From Acanthochlamys bracteata (Eukaryota > Streptophyta > Magnoliopsida > Pandanales > Velloziaceae), in the NCBI GenBank assembly GCA_019914995.1, contig CM034138.1, forward strand, positions 6,578,535-6,642,534: DNA of 64,000 nt. Direction: 5' to 3'. Positions 25,001 through 36,115 of the stretch are shown here, one piece after another; positions within the stretch are counted from its first letter, which is position 1, and the number at the start of each line of letters is the position of its first letter. The notes under the pieces were generated by a model that saw only the letters and a list, made by a program, of their open reading frames with translations, was not told the DNA's origin and did not search any database. The position numbers and the translations under genes were made by a program.

Positions 25001-25624
25001 TGGTAGTTTGCTATGAGGATAGTGTCTGTTGCAGTTGGCAAATCTAGCAAGCTGCTTAGGTGATGCTACATGAAATAAATGACTATGTTTGACCCAATCG
25101 GTGAAGTATTGTAAAAGGAACATAGGAAGTAGCTTTGGCTGAGTAATCCAGTGGTCATTGAGGAGAGTGCAGTGTTGACTCTTGTCTGGTGAAGGCGAGG
25201 GTTGTGAAAGTCATCTTAAAGATCAGATCTTGGAGCCCACTTTGATCAGATCCGGCTGCTTGGTTTTCTTATATGGAAAACTGCTCTCAAAGTTCAACAT
25301 ATAATTAGAAATGTTAGAGATTGAAAAAGAAAAGTAAAGCTGGCTTCTGCTTGTTGGTTATGTGGTTGTGGATCCTATTAGGGAGTGAGGCTTGCTTGTT
25401 GTAGATTGTCTTTCCATCTTCGTTGTCTTCTTTTGAGAGGAGAAGATGGATATTATCATTTTGTAGTTACAAATTTTTGAAGATTATGTAGTTTCTAGCA
25501 TTGATTTACTTAATGCTAGCTAAGGTTCCATCTTATTTTGCAGGATGCATGGAAAACTACTCTTCTATTAAAAGCAAAGAATGCATTGAAGGCCAAGGAG
25601 GTTGAAGAAGAAGATCTGACCTGA
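16040..25624 (+). CDS. ASNAP: Alpha-SNAP, NSF attachment protein (nine exons)
   Basis: Coding exons are 16040-16184, 16861-16910, 16992-17064, 18050-18129, 18351-18502, 20375-20534, 20615-20662, 20844-20924 and 25544-25624. All introns are GT-AG and the phases join to exactly 289 residues, the usual length of plant alpha-SNAP. The N-terminus reads [19 protein letters not shown], followed by TPR-like helical hairpins ([68 protein letters not shown]). The C-terminus is acidic and ends EEEDLT, with the family's conserved penultimate leucine that stimulates NSF. Alpha-SNAP sits on cis-SNARE complexes and recruits the ATPase NSF to take them apart, recycling SNAREs at Golgi, vacuole and plasma membranes. 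The last intron is 4.6 kb and intron 5 is 1.9 kb; both hold transposons. The gene looks intact. Confidence 0.95.
18596..19762. mobile_element. hAT-like non-autonomous element in alpha-SNAP intron 5
   Basis: Ends are inverted repeats (AGCCTGTTTGG on the left, CAAACAGGC on the right) and the flanks are near-identical 8-base direct repeats, TCACTAAG and TCTCTAAG, as hAT elements leave. The 1.17 kb interior has no transposase and is built of AT-rich repeats of the ATACCATAG type. It lies wholly inside the intron. Confidence 0.65.
18607..18690 (+). repeat. tRNA-derived SINE-like head
   Basis: AGTGGCTAGGGCATT (A-box-like) is followed about 35 bases later by GGTTTGAATTC (B-box-like), the layout of plant tRNA-derived SINE promoters. 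It lies just inside the left end of the hAT-like element. No clear tail was defined. Confidence 0.4.
23515..23774. mobile_element. MITE in last alpha-SNAP intron
   Basis: About 260 bases with imperfect terminal inverted repeats (GGGGATGTTTGAGTTG on the left; the right end reads TTCCAAACACCTCCC) and an AT-rich, non-coding interior. The ends resemble the other GGG-ATGTTTGG MITEs in the window. Confidence 0.55.
24053..24130 (+). repeat. tRNA-derived SINE-like head
   Basis: GCTAGCGAAGGCTAGGGCATT-like A box followed by GGGTTCAAATT as B box, closely resembling the block at 18607-18690. It lies in the last alpha-SNAP intron. The body and tail are not resolved. Confidence 0.4.
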
Positions 25625-25894
25625 GATTCAAAATTTGTAAGGTTGGATTTGTATAAACTAAATATGTTGTGTTTGAAGTTTGTGTAAGCAGTTTGTTTGA
25701 GTTCCAAACAAACAATTGATTCCTAATGTGGTTTCAGATTGAAGGGTTTTATTTGATTTCATGATTCCGGTTGTTGAATATGTTGGCACTTTAAATTGCT
25801 TAATAATCCATCTTTCGCAAACCTAGTAGAATCTACTAAGTCGTACAGATAAATGTTGTGGAATATCTTGCAGTAGCGAAGAAATGTCTCCTAG

Positions 25895-26104
25895 TTGAGA
25901 GTGTTTATTGAAAAAGAGTTTTTCAAAAAGGATATGTATTTTGAGAATTTTAAAAAAATAATAAAAGAATTAATAAAAATTTTTATAACGTAGAATTTTT
26001 TTATATTTTTAAAATTTTAAAAAAGAATTTATAGAATATTTTAAAAATTTTATTAAAAATATAAAATAAAAAATTAGGGAAGAAAAGTTTTCACAAACAT
26101 GCCT
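25895..26104. mobile_element. MITE, family 1 (GTTTGG ends)
   Basis: Left end GAGAGTGTTTATTGAAAAAG, right end complementary in outline (CACAAACATGCCTC). AT-rich, non-coding, about 210 bases, just downstream of alpha-SNAP. Confidence 0.45.
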
Positions 26105-26433
26105 CTGGTACATTTTGGAAGTTACAGGAGTTTCACGTGAAAATGATTATCCCTACTTCGGCAGATCCTTTTTCACCTTTACTTGCCTTTTTTCTTAAAA
26201 TGTTCGTCTGAGGATTGGAATTGCTTTTGCATCTGTCTTCTTTCCGCTGTGGGTAGCAGTTTCATATAGATTTCTTTTGGTGTCTCGCCTTCCTCTTGGA
26301 AACCTTTGTCAACACAGAATTTAAACTTGCTAAACTTTAATTTTGCATTTGGAAGGAAGAAATTGGACTACATGCTAAATTTAATTTTGTTAACGGGTAT
26401 TATATAGAGCTTACCATATTTTTTAAATCTTTT

Positions 26434-26630
26434 AGGGTGCATCTTTTAATTTTGGAAGTAAGTTTTTAGAAATAAGTTGTTAGAAACGGTGTTGTTAAAA
26501 ATAATTTATTTTTTTTCGATTGAAAAATAAATTGAAAGTAATTTTTTTATTCTTTTAATAATCAAAAATAAGTTAGAAGTGATTTTTTATTAGAAAAAAA
26601 GTCACTTATATTGACAAAAGAACACACTCT
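26434..26630. mobile_element. MITE, family 2 (AGGGTG ends)
   Basis: About 200 bases with ends AGGGTGCATCTTTT and AAAAGAACACACTCT, which are imperfect inverted repeats. Non-coding. Same type as the element at 28316. Confidence 0.5.
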
Positions 26631-27035
26631 TGAAGTGGGTAGAAAATTTTGAGAAACATCCACTGCAGAATTATGATCCAGTAATACATTAATAGGTGAC
26701 CCACTCTTTAATAGGTCAATGCATTAATGTGAAAATTATCTATTTCTAGGTTTTTTTTCTTTTTCAATTCATTGATATCCAAATTGTTTTATTAAATAGT
26801 TTTTTTTCCTTCCATTTATGTCCAACTTTTTTTTTAAGTAAATCTTTTTACTCATTTTTTTTAACAAAATTGACCAAATTAATTTATTTCAATTAAAAAT
26901 CTCACTCTTGAACTCTCTCTCCTCAAACTTAAACCTGATGTTCATCTAATCTTGTAGCATAATTCTAAGTGAATCCATAAACAATTTGACCGAATAATAA
27001 ATCAGAAAAATATATGGGTATGTGACTATATATTT

Positions 27036-27290
27036 AAGGTTGCGTTTGTGATTACTTATAAAATAGAACTTTTCTGAAATAAAAAATATTTTTTTTTGAA
27101 AAATGAGTTATATTTTTTTACTTCTAAAAAAAAATAAAAATATATAATAAAAAGATCTCATTACTTAAAATTTTTCTACACTATCTAAATTTTTAAATAA
27201 ATTTTCTAAATATTTATAAAATATATATTAAAAAATATAATATAAAAAATTAAAAAAAATATTAGAAAAAAGCTGAACCAAACAATCCCT
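27036..27290. mobile_element. MITE, family 1
   Basis: Ends AGGTTGCGTTTGTGATTACT and ACCAAACAATCCCT. The interior (ATAAAATAGAACTTTTCTG and the following AT-rich hairpin-like sequence) matches the elements at 40951 and 50218. Confidence 0.55.
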
Positions 27291-27839
27291 AAAAAGAATC
27301 AAACAGCCCTTAGACATATACAAATCTATTAAAATTTTGATAAAAACATATGAAAATCCTAAGAAAAATAGAGATATTAATTAAATCACACATAAAATTT
27401 ATAGAACTCTTACTAAGAATATCACTAGAAACTTATAACAATTTCATAATAAAAAATTATCTAGATTTTGCAAGATATTTTAAAAGAAACTTTTTTATGA
27501 AATTCTTAATAAAAAGTGCAAGTGATCAATACTAGAAGAAACGGGAAACCCTTCCCCATCCCCTTCCTTAACGTTCATTTCCAATCCAATTATCAAATTT
27601 TGGTATGAGCTGCACTTGGGGTGTGTTTACATTAGAGTAAATTTGATTTTAAAATGTAAGTTTAAAACATTAAATTTACAATATTTACTAAAAATTTAAA
27701 ATATAAATTAATATTGTATTAATAGTAATCTTAAAATTAAATTAAAAAAGTAATAAAAAATATTTATTTTAAAATATTTATTTATTTTATAATAAAAATA
27801 AATTTAAATAATATAAATTTTGTGATGTAAATAAGCACG

Positions 27840-28108
27840 GCCGTTCGTCTAATATCCAAGTTTAGATTAACTTATCAGAAAAATAGTTTTTTAATTTTTA
27901 ATTATATATTTTTTAATATATATTTTATAAATATTTAAAAATTTTATTTAAAAATTTAAAAAATATAAAAAATTTTACATAATAAGATTTTTTTATTACG
28001 TATTTTTATTTTATTTTTTTAAATTAAAAAATAAAACTTATTTTTTAAAAAAATAAAAATATTTTTTCTTTTAAAAAATTTTATTTCAAAAACAATCACG
28101 AACATCTT
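27840..28108. mobile_element. Probable MITE, family 1, inverted interior
   Basis: The AT-rich interior (TTTTTTAATATATATTTTAT and neighbours) resembles family 1 on the other strand. Ends are weak, so the limits are approximate. Confidence 0.35.
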
Positions 28109-28315
28109 ACTACAATTTCAAAAGCCAAAAGTACCACCCGGGATTTATAATTTACAATTTATAGTCTAACTTTGTAATAATTTCACCAAAGAACGAGAAA
28201 GAGATTAATTTTTTTTTCAGGTACAAGAGGCAGCGCACAGATTCGATAGTAAAACTCGTTAGTCTGAACACAAGTCCAACCAACTAGTCTAGCGTCCTAG
28301 AATCAACAGAAATTA

Positions 28316-28510
28316 GGGTGCATTTTTTTTTATCCGAAAGTTATTTCTTTTCTACTAAAAAATTATTTTTAATTTATTTTTTATTATAAAAGAACATAAA
28401 AAATTATTTATAATTTATTTTCAATACAAAAACAACACATTATTTCTAACTATACTATTTTTAATAACTCACTTTTAAAAAATTTATTTTTAAAATAAAA
28501 AAATTACACC
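28316..28510. mobile_element. MITE, family 2, with TTA target duplication
   Basis: Ends GGGTGCATTTTTTT and AAAAAAATTACACC are inverted repeats flanked on both sides by TTA (28313-28315 and 28511-28513), the PIF/Harbinger (Tourist) signature. Non-coding. Confidence 0.6.
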
Positions 28511-29419
28511 TTAATTTAACTGCAGCAGCTTACCGACAAATTTCATATCTTATTAATCAACAAATCATTAACTAAAGAAATGAATCAAGCAACCAATAAG
28601 TATAATCACAAAATCATCAACGTACAAAAGATTTAATAATCTTTTACATGAGAATTTTCAAATCATCACACACCATCTAGCATTTCGGAGCTGCACTGCT
28701 CAAATTCACGGAATGGAACAGAGAAATTGTACACAACTATTTGTGAAAACTAAAAAATAAAAAAGACAAAACTCCAGATCTCATGTCCACAACCATGATT
28801 CGATTCAAACAAGAAGCAAACCAATAATAACTATTACCTCTATAATTTTTTTGTTCGATTTCTTGTATCTTTCTGAACTTGTTAGAGCTTGTTATGCTCT
28901 AGGACGACACAAAGATGATACTTTTTCACAAAGGACACCAGAATTTTTCTTCGGAGCTCTTCAATTATTCTTCTTCTAAATCTCAGATTTTCATAATATG
29001 GCTAAGTTTTTTGATTCAATCATGTCCTTCAATCTAGGGTGGAAGTGGAGTTTTGGGGAAGTTTGTTTTTGAAAATAAATTTAAAAAATAAAATAAAAAA
29101 TTAAAAACTCTTTCATTTATTTTTATGATTGTTTTTAAAAAATTTTATTGATAAAAATTTTATTTTAATTTTTATAGTATTATGTGATTTGATGAAATCA
29201 TTTTTATTTGTTGATTGTTTTTATTTTTGTATTTGCTAGTATTTGTGAAATCATTTTTATTTGTTGGTTTTATTTTGTAGGTTGTAACTACTGGAGAACT
29301 TTTATAAGAACAACAAAATTTTGATATGCTATTGTAGATTGATGTGGTATTGTGTTATTCTATTTTGCAGGCTACTGTTATCAAAGTGCTTTTCTAAACA
29401 TGTCAAAAAATAATATAAC

Positions 29420-29945
29420 CAGTTGAGTTGATAGTACATATAAAGTATAATAACTAATCTAAATTAATAGCTCTCTCCATCATTACTATTATCATTTTCA
29501 CTTGTACGTAAATATTCACCATTATTTTCTTCTTTATCATCATCTTTCTTCCACTATCAAAGTAAAAACCTTACGACAAACGTCAATTTTGTCGTTAAAA
29601 AGTTACGACAAATGTCAACTTCAATAACAAAATATATTAGGAATCAAAACTTTACAAAATAATTACACTTATGTTTATTCTTTTTATTTAGATTTTCAAA
29701 ATAATTTCGTTTCTCATGTTTAACACCATACTTATTACAGAAGGCATTTCTTCTGTCTATCTTCGGTTTGGCTTTTGCAATTGCTTTTTCCAAACCTAAT
29801 TTTATTTTACTACTACTCTTATAAATATTTTCTTCTTTTTTTCTTCAATTTTTCTGTGAGATGTTAGGATTTAAAATCAAAACTTGAGGTACATCAACTT
29901 GACTTGTAAGTTTTCATTGATAGTACATAAATCGACAATTAGAGT
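29420..29945 (-). pseudogene. MULE-3 transposase C-terminal remnant
   Basis: Minus strand carries the remains of the zinc-knuckle tail (compare CNKYGVKH-type residues near 29690-29760) and of the acidic last exon. Only this 3' end of the transposase gene survives, between the two inverted repeats. Confidence 0.65.
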
Positions 29946-30139
29946 TTATTTTGATAATCATCCTGTAAAATAGAACTAACACAACATCACATCAACCTAC
30001 AATAGTATCTCAGATATTTGTTGCTCTTGTAAAAGTTTTGCAGTAGTGACAACTTGTAAAACAAAACCAGCAAATAAAAATGATTATCATATCACATAAT
30101 GATCAAACAAACTATCGTTCAATTCCCAAATAGAAAACT

Positions 30140-30180
30140 AATAATAATAATAATAAAATAATAATAATAATAATAATAAG
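30140..30180. repeat. (AAT)n microsatellite
   Basis: About 12 AAT units with one interruption, inside MULE-3. Confidence 0.9.
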
Positions 30181-30956
30181 TGAAGGACATGATTGCTACT
30201 GAATCAAAGAGTCTAGCCATGGTATGAAAATCTGGTATTCGGAAGAAGAATATTTGAAGGGCTCCGAAGAAGGATTATGGTGTTCTTTGTGAAATTAGTT
30301 GTCTTTGTATCGCCTTACAGCATAACAAGCTCTAATAAGTTCAAGAGAAACAAAAAATTCTAAAAAATAAATTGTAACGGAAGAGAGCTCATCATCATAA
30401 GAGCTTATCCAATCCGAGAACAAAGAAACAAAAAAATTCAAAACTTTTAAACAAACTGCTCAGTGAGATCTCACTCGAATCCACACTAACAACTCATCCC
30501 AATCAACAGCAAAAAAAAAAAGCATACATAAATTTGACAAAAGAGAAAGAGATGTTGATTGGATAACTAGTGGAGCGTACAACTATACTATTATGATGAA
30601 CTCAATCGGAATTTCTTGAGCAACGGCAGGCTGCTCAGATTGCTTGCGGGAACCGAGAGAACTCTGGTGAGAGAAACAAAGAGAAAGAAAGATAAAAAGC
30701 GGAAGATATTGAGCAGTGAGGCTTGATGTGCGATCGAAACTAAGCAAACGACGGGGTGCTTGGATCGCGGCGAGGAGCAGGGGCGGAGTGGCACGAAGAA
30801 GAGAAGAAAAAATTATAAGGACGCGTTTTCGTGTTTTTACCTAGTGCTGATACGTGGTTTGCTTCTGTCGTCGAATTAAGTGATCCGAAGTTCCAAAATC
30901 AGTATGCACAATATGTATTTAAGAACAATATAAACACACATATTATATATATATAT

Positions 30957-32745
30957 GGGTTCGAATTTGCACAGATCAGGTTTACTGCGCAGATTCTCGC
31001 AGATCGCGTTGTGGACCGTCGATCAAGATCAGACGGTCTACAGCGCACACGCGCGATTAACAGCACGAGGGCATTTTCGTAATCTCCCTCATAAAATCGA
31101 TCCGTCCGGACGCTGCTTTCTTCTTTTCTTCTCTTCTTTCGCGAGCGGGAGCCCGATCCCTCCCGGCCGCCTTCGTCTCCCCCGGCGCAGGTTCGCTTCT
31201 CCTTCATCTCTTTTCCCTTCTCTAATCACTCTCTAAATAACAACCGTTCCCGTTTCAAACCCTAGCATTTCGTTCGTCGTCGGCGAGCGTTCGATTGCCG
31301 CCAACGAACGAGATTACGGCTAACTAAGCGTGAATTTCTCTTATCTTCCTTCTTCTATGCCTTCTATCTTGTTCATTTTTAGGATTAAATCGCGGTTCGT
31401 CGGCCGTCGCCGTTGCGGCGGAGGCGTTGAACGCCCGACCACGAATCGAAATTCAGGTAGCTTTTTGGACCCTTTTTTGTTGCAGTATTGTGATTTTACC
31501 GTTCCAAAGTTTTTAAAATCTTTTAATATCATCAAATTCGCCTACTGCAGATTTTTGCGGCCGATAGCTTTATAAATGCACTGGTATGTGTATTTTATTT
31601 TAATTTCATGCTGTGTTGTGTGTGAATGTGAATGACAATTTTGATGTGGCATATCTCCGTTTTTAGCTATGCATAATTGATTGATGCTATTGAAACAATT
31701 TGATAATAACTATGCTTGTTATTTGGTTTCAATTTTGTTGGTTGATGTGTTTAAATAGTTTGTAGATTTGTGGAGCTTGCTGGGAATGCAGCAAGGGACA
31801 ATAGCAATGACAACAAGACATCATGAGACAACAACAAGAATAGAAAAGACAACACCAGCAAGAGACAACAACAAGAACAGCAATAGACAACACCTGCAAG
31901 AGATAACAACTAGGAACTGGATTGCAGCCAAGCCCACAACTGCTGGAGATGTACACATTGCTGCATTACTTCCCAATAGAGACGATTTATATTTAGTAGT
32001 TTAGGATTATTGGATGTAATGCTTTTCACTTTACAATGTATTCTGAACTAGTTTTGCAAACGTGTAATCAAATCTTAATTCTTTTGGTTAATGAAATCAG
32101 AAAAAATTCCAGCAAGTGCTTAATGATGTTGGGAATACCATGTGAATGTGAATGTCAGTTCCAGTTATGTGAATGTGAATGTCAGTTGTCCAGTTATGTG
32201 AATGTGAATGTGATGATATTGTGAATTCCAGCCAGTTATGCTTGCAAAACTCACCTGAGCATCCAGTTGGGAAGTCAAATGCCAATGGAAGAGCATTTCA
32301 CTTGTGAGCTAGCATAGCTCACTGCCTCACTGGTCTCCTTGCAGTGAGCTTTGCTAGCTCTCTGCTCACTGGTCTGTCAAACTTGTGAATGTGGATGTGA
32401 ATGTGGAATCATCAGAAGATGATAGTCATGTGAATGTGGAAATTTATGTGAATGTAGATGTGGAAGTTATGCTTGCAAAGAAGTTGGGAAAGGCAATGCC
32501 AAGGGAGAAGAAGTGCACCTGTGAGCTAGCATAGCTCACTCCCTCCTGACCAGTGAGGCAGTGAGCTATGCTAGCTCAGAGGTGAACTTCTTCTCCCTTG
32601 GCATTGTCTTTCCCAACTCCTAGCTCAGGTCTCCTGACCAGTCGTCAGCTTGTAGATGTTGAAGTTATGCTTGCAATATGCTGGACAACTCTTGAATTTC
32701 TTTGAATTCCTGGTCTCCTGACCAGTGAGGTTTGCTAGCTCACTG
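30957..32745. repeat. MULE-2 left terminal inverted repeat
   Basis: Reverse complement of 37165-38920. It differs mainly by small substitutions, plus an extra hairpin arm at 32560-32618 that the right copy lacks. Confidence 0.9.
32482..32618. repeat. MIRNA-like foldback in MULE-2 left terminal repeat
   Basis: Arms 32482-32540 and 32560-32618 are 59-base reverse complements with only three mismatches, around a 19-base loop. Size and shape are those of a plant MIRNA or siRNA hairpin precursor. The right terminal repeat has only one of the two arms. Confidence 0.8.
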
Positions 32746-33230
32746 GTCAGCTGCCAGTGGTTTCCGGCCGGCGAGCTCACCGGTCTCCGGTGAGTGAGTG
32801 GTAGCACCCCCGCTGCTCTTAACAATTTGCTTGACAATGCAGTTTAAATCAATTGAACATGCAAATTTTTTTTATCTTTTACAATGCAACTTGAAAAAAA
32901 TTTTTTTTTTTTATAACATATTGAGCTTTGCTAGCTCACTGGTTGGCATACCAGTGAGCTACCACTGAGCTCACTGTTTACCTGATAGTGAGCTCACTGG
33001 TTTCCGGCCGGCGAGCTCACCGATCTCCGGCGAGTGAGCTGGCACTTTTTTTTTTTCCTACTCTTAACAGCTGCTTGACAATGCAGCTTAAATCAATTGA
33101 ACATACCAATTTTTTTTATCTTTTACAATGCAACTTGAAAATTTTTTTTTTTTTTTTATAACATTTTGAGCTTTGTTAGCTCACTGGTCAACTGCCTCTG
33201 AGCTCACTGGTATGCTAACTTTTTTTCATT
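32746..33230. repeat. MULE-2 left minisatellite (two or more units)
   Basis: Two units of about 220-230 bases, each containing GAGCTTTGCTAGCTCACTGG, a GGCCGGCGAGCTCACCG block and TTGACAATGCAGCTTAAATC followed by an A/T run. The same unit, inverted, is amplified on the right side. Confidence 0.8.
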
Positions 33231-33391
33231 TTTTTTTTCATCACTACACGTTTACTATTTCTTGGAGGCACTTTCACATTCATATGAAGACTACATATAT
33301 ACAATATAAGAATTTCCATACAAATCCAAGTGCTTGTCCAAAAACACCAAAACTATAATATAACAGTTGATAGTACATATAAATGTAATAG

Positions 33392-35735
33392 CTACTTCAA
33401 ATGAATAGCTAACTCTTCATCATCACTGTCTTCATCTTCACTTGTGTTTTTTTTTTTATCGTCTCTATCAACAGCTGTCAAGTAAGAAAGTGAAGACAAA
33501 TATCAATTCCAAATAATTTTCTCAAAAGAAATATAGTGTACTAGGAATCAAAACTAAGCAAATTACTTACTTGCTTTTTTCGTTCTATTTGGATTTTCAA
33601 GACAATTTCTTTTGTCATGCTTAACACCATAGTTGTTACAGTAAGCACATTTCCTACTTGTCTTCGTTTAGCTCTTGCAATAGCTTTTTCCAAGCCTCCT
33701 TTAATTCTAACACTACTTTTGTGAACATGTCCTTCTTTTTTCCTTCTCTTCGTTTATGAGATGTTAGGATTTAAAAGTAAAACTTGAGAAGCATCATTTG
33801 AGGCCGGTAAGCTCTCATTTACATTTCCTGTATCATCAACTGAAATATTCTCCGGATCATTAGTCTTTCTTACTTCCTTGAGCCTTTGTGATAATTCTTG
33901 TGATGCTTGCAACATTATTTGGTATCCCTCTTCGGTTTCAGCCCCTTCATAAATCAATTGATTGTAAACCATTTGAAGTTGAGTAGTTCTCAATAACTCA
34001 GACTTCCCATGGCCACTTATTGCTGCAGCATCATACTTTCCTCTATATTTGTTAGCTCCTTTCATCCACCTTTTAAGAACAAATTGATTTGGGAGCTCTA
34101 TATCACGACTCTGAAAAATTTTTATAAGGTGCCCACAAGGAATCCCCAAAAAATCAAATAGCTTGCATTCACAGTTACCTTCCTTTGTAGCTGAATTGAA
34201 CTTTACCTTCCACATACGGTTATCGCCTTCTATTCGTGACTTATAAATATAAGTCATACAACCATCACTACTCTTTTCATCATCATACAAGACATATTCA
34301 AGTTGAGCTTTCTCATATTCTTTTTTGAATCTGTCGTATACATTTCTTGTATACACTTTTGCTGCACTTTTCAAAGAAATGCACTACTATCGACGATGCG
34401 GTAAGAGTGTTCACTAGTATAATCCTCTTTTTTCTCTCTTTCAATAAGTTGTCTCAAATACTTCTCATTCTTCAATACAAACTCTCGAAGAGTGGTAGTT
34501 GGTTGAAAAAAATTCTTATAGATAGCATTCATACCTTCGGCACGTGAAGTAGTGTTCATGCCGGCATAAAATGTATCCAAGTGATAAACCGGTGCCCATT
34601 TGTTTCGAATTTCATATATTCCCTTTAGCCATTCATTCTTCTCTAATCCGTATGCGCACATCAATTTCTCCCATCTCATTTCAAATGTGTTAGGAATATA
34701 TGTTTACCGAATATAAGATTTAATATCTTTCTTGATTTTTGACTTCTTAAAGTAAACATGTGAAAGTTTTTGGGCAAATTTTTTCATAATATGCCATAAG
34801 CAAAATCTATGTCTTGTAGTTGGAAATACATTCGCGACAGCTGCAGTCATAGCTCTGTCTTGATCTGTCATGATTGAAAATGGGGCGCGGCTATCCATAG
34901 CCGCAAGCCATGTCTCAAAAAGTCACTGAAATGATTCCTCTATCTCATCCAGAAGTAGTGCGCAACCAAACTGGATTGACTGCATGTGGTGGTTAACTCC
35001 AGTAAATGGAGCAAATGGCATATCATATATATTCTTACGGTAGGTTGTATCGAAGAACACGACGTCCCCAAAATACTGATACTGAGTACGTGACCGACCA
35101 TCGACCCAAAAAAAATTTGTTGCCCTTGCTTCATTGTCAATCTGTATTGCATAGAAAAAATTCGGATATTCTATATTCTTCTTCTTAAAATAGTTCAACA
35201 TTGCCGTAGCATCCCTGCTAATAGATCTCTTATACTCTTTCGAACGATATAAGTGGTTCCAACAATCTCTGTCATCAAAATCATTTTGTGGTCCGTCACG
35301 TATATCAACAACTTTATTTACGGGTAAGCCTTCATCCCCAAAAAATTCAATCAAACTCTTAGCTGCAACAGGTAAATTTTTACAGACGGGCATGCACATT
35401 CTTTTTGTGGGACTAACTAAATGATGATTGTGATTACCTTCGTAACTTACCACTTTCCATAATTCAGAATCTTCTTTTTTCATCCTTATATTTGCAGGAC
35501 ACCCACATTTCACTATACTTGTATTTTTTCTCTTCTTTCCTTCTTTTTCAGATCCCTCATCTATTTTTTGTGATCGATGGCCTCTGTGACTACCAAAACG
35601 ATCACATGTCATTTGACATACACTCACTTCAATTGAGTTCAAAATTCTTTTATGATTCGTCCGAGTAACGGCGCTAAATCTCAATGCTTTTTCATAATTT
35701 ATATAAAATTGTTTTCCAGCTTCAAGGTTCTCAAA
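33392..35735 (-). pseudogene. MULE-2 transposase (FAR1/Mutator type), lightly broken
   Basis: In minus-strand order: a FAR1 DNA-binding domain (35735 to about 35400; KCGCPANIRMK, HNHH), the MULE DDE domain with first Asp in VVFFDTTYRKN, second in MTDQDRAM and Glu in SRAEGMNAIYKN, a SWIM finger (CECKLFDFLGIPCGHL), a zinc knuckle (CAYCNNYGVKHDKRNC) and an acidic last exon (33392-33474) after a 96-base GT-AG intron (33475-33570). Two in-frame stops (a TGG-to-TGA change after EESFQ near 34923, and a TAA near 34704) and one frameshift near 34372 break it, otherwise it is full length. As a transposase it would bind the element's ends and catalyse cut-and-paste movement. The lesions and intact terminal repeats argue for a recently dead transposon, not a domesticated FAR1 gene. 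Confidence 0.88.
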
Positions 35736-36115
35736 AAGTCATCCCTAAACATGGCGTTGCAAGAGAAAAAGAAGAGGCCTCGAAACCTATAAATTCCAAG
35801 AAAAAAAAAATAAAATTAAATAAAACCGTTGTTTTAAGCTATTTGATTTTTGTGAATTTTATGCCTTGAAGGAAAATACTTGTCAAGTCTTGTGCCATAG
35901 CAAGAAGAAGAAGAAGAAAAGAGGGATCAAATAATAGCAAGAATTTTTTGTGCAAAGTGGAAAAGCAGTAGTCTTTGTTAATAAGAGAGAACAAACAGAG
36001 GAGAACTCCCGCCTAGATGACATACCGATTCATTTTCCGCCAGAGAACACATAACAACTAAAATAACAATATTGCCCTCAATATATTTTGTTCACTTACT
36101 TGAACGCATACACTG

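Larger units (their letters stand above)
28850..30835. mobile_element. MULE-3, internally deleted Mutator-like element
   Basis: Inverted repeats 28850-29400 and about 29945-30370 flank a small core (about 29400-29945) that is homologous to the 3' end of the MULE-2 transposase gene (33355-33810), including the zinc-knuckle region. No DDE domain is left, so it is a non-autonomous deletion derivative. The right side continues to about 30835 with UTR-like sequence that has no counterpart on the left, and part of it (30191-30614) recurs at 42242-42660. The outer left limit is uncertain. Confidence 0.65.

Noticed and set aside
24678-25047. Open frames of 90-100 codons on both strands in the last alpha-SNAP intron
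   Set aside because: They overlap on opposite strands, match no family I know, and lie inside a correctly spliced intron; low-complexity VNT repeats explain the length.
30957-30975. GGGTTCGAATTTG as a tRNA T-arm (B box)
   Set aside because: It is the terminus of MULE-2, repeated inverted at the other end, with no tRNA cloverleaf around it.
30831-32285. Several open frames of 60-100 codons at 30.8-32.3 kb and mirrored ones at 37.5-39.0 kb
   Set aside because: They lie within or at the edge of the MULE-2 terminal repeats and occur in mirrored pairs because the repeats are inverted copies. No coding features.
33392-35735. A domesticated FAR1/FHY3-like host gene
   Set aside because: The frame is broken by stops and a frameshift and it sits between long terminal inverted repeats, so it is a transposon gene.
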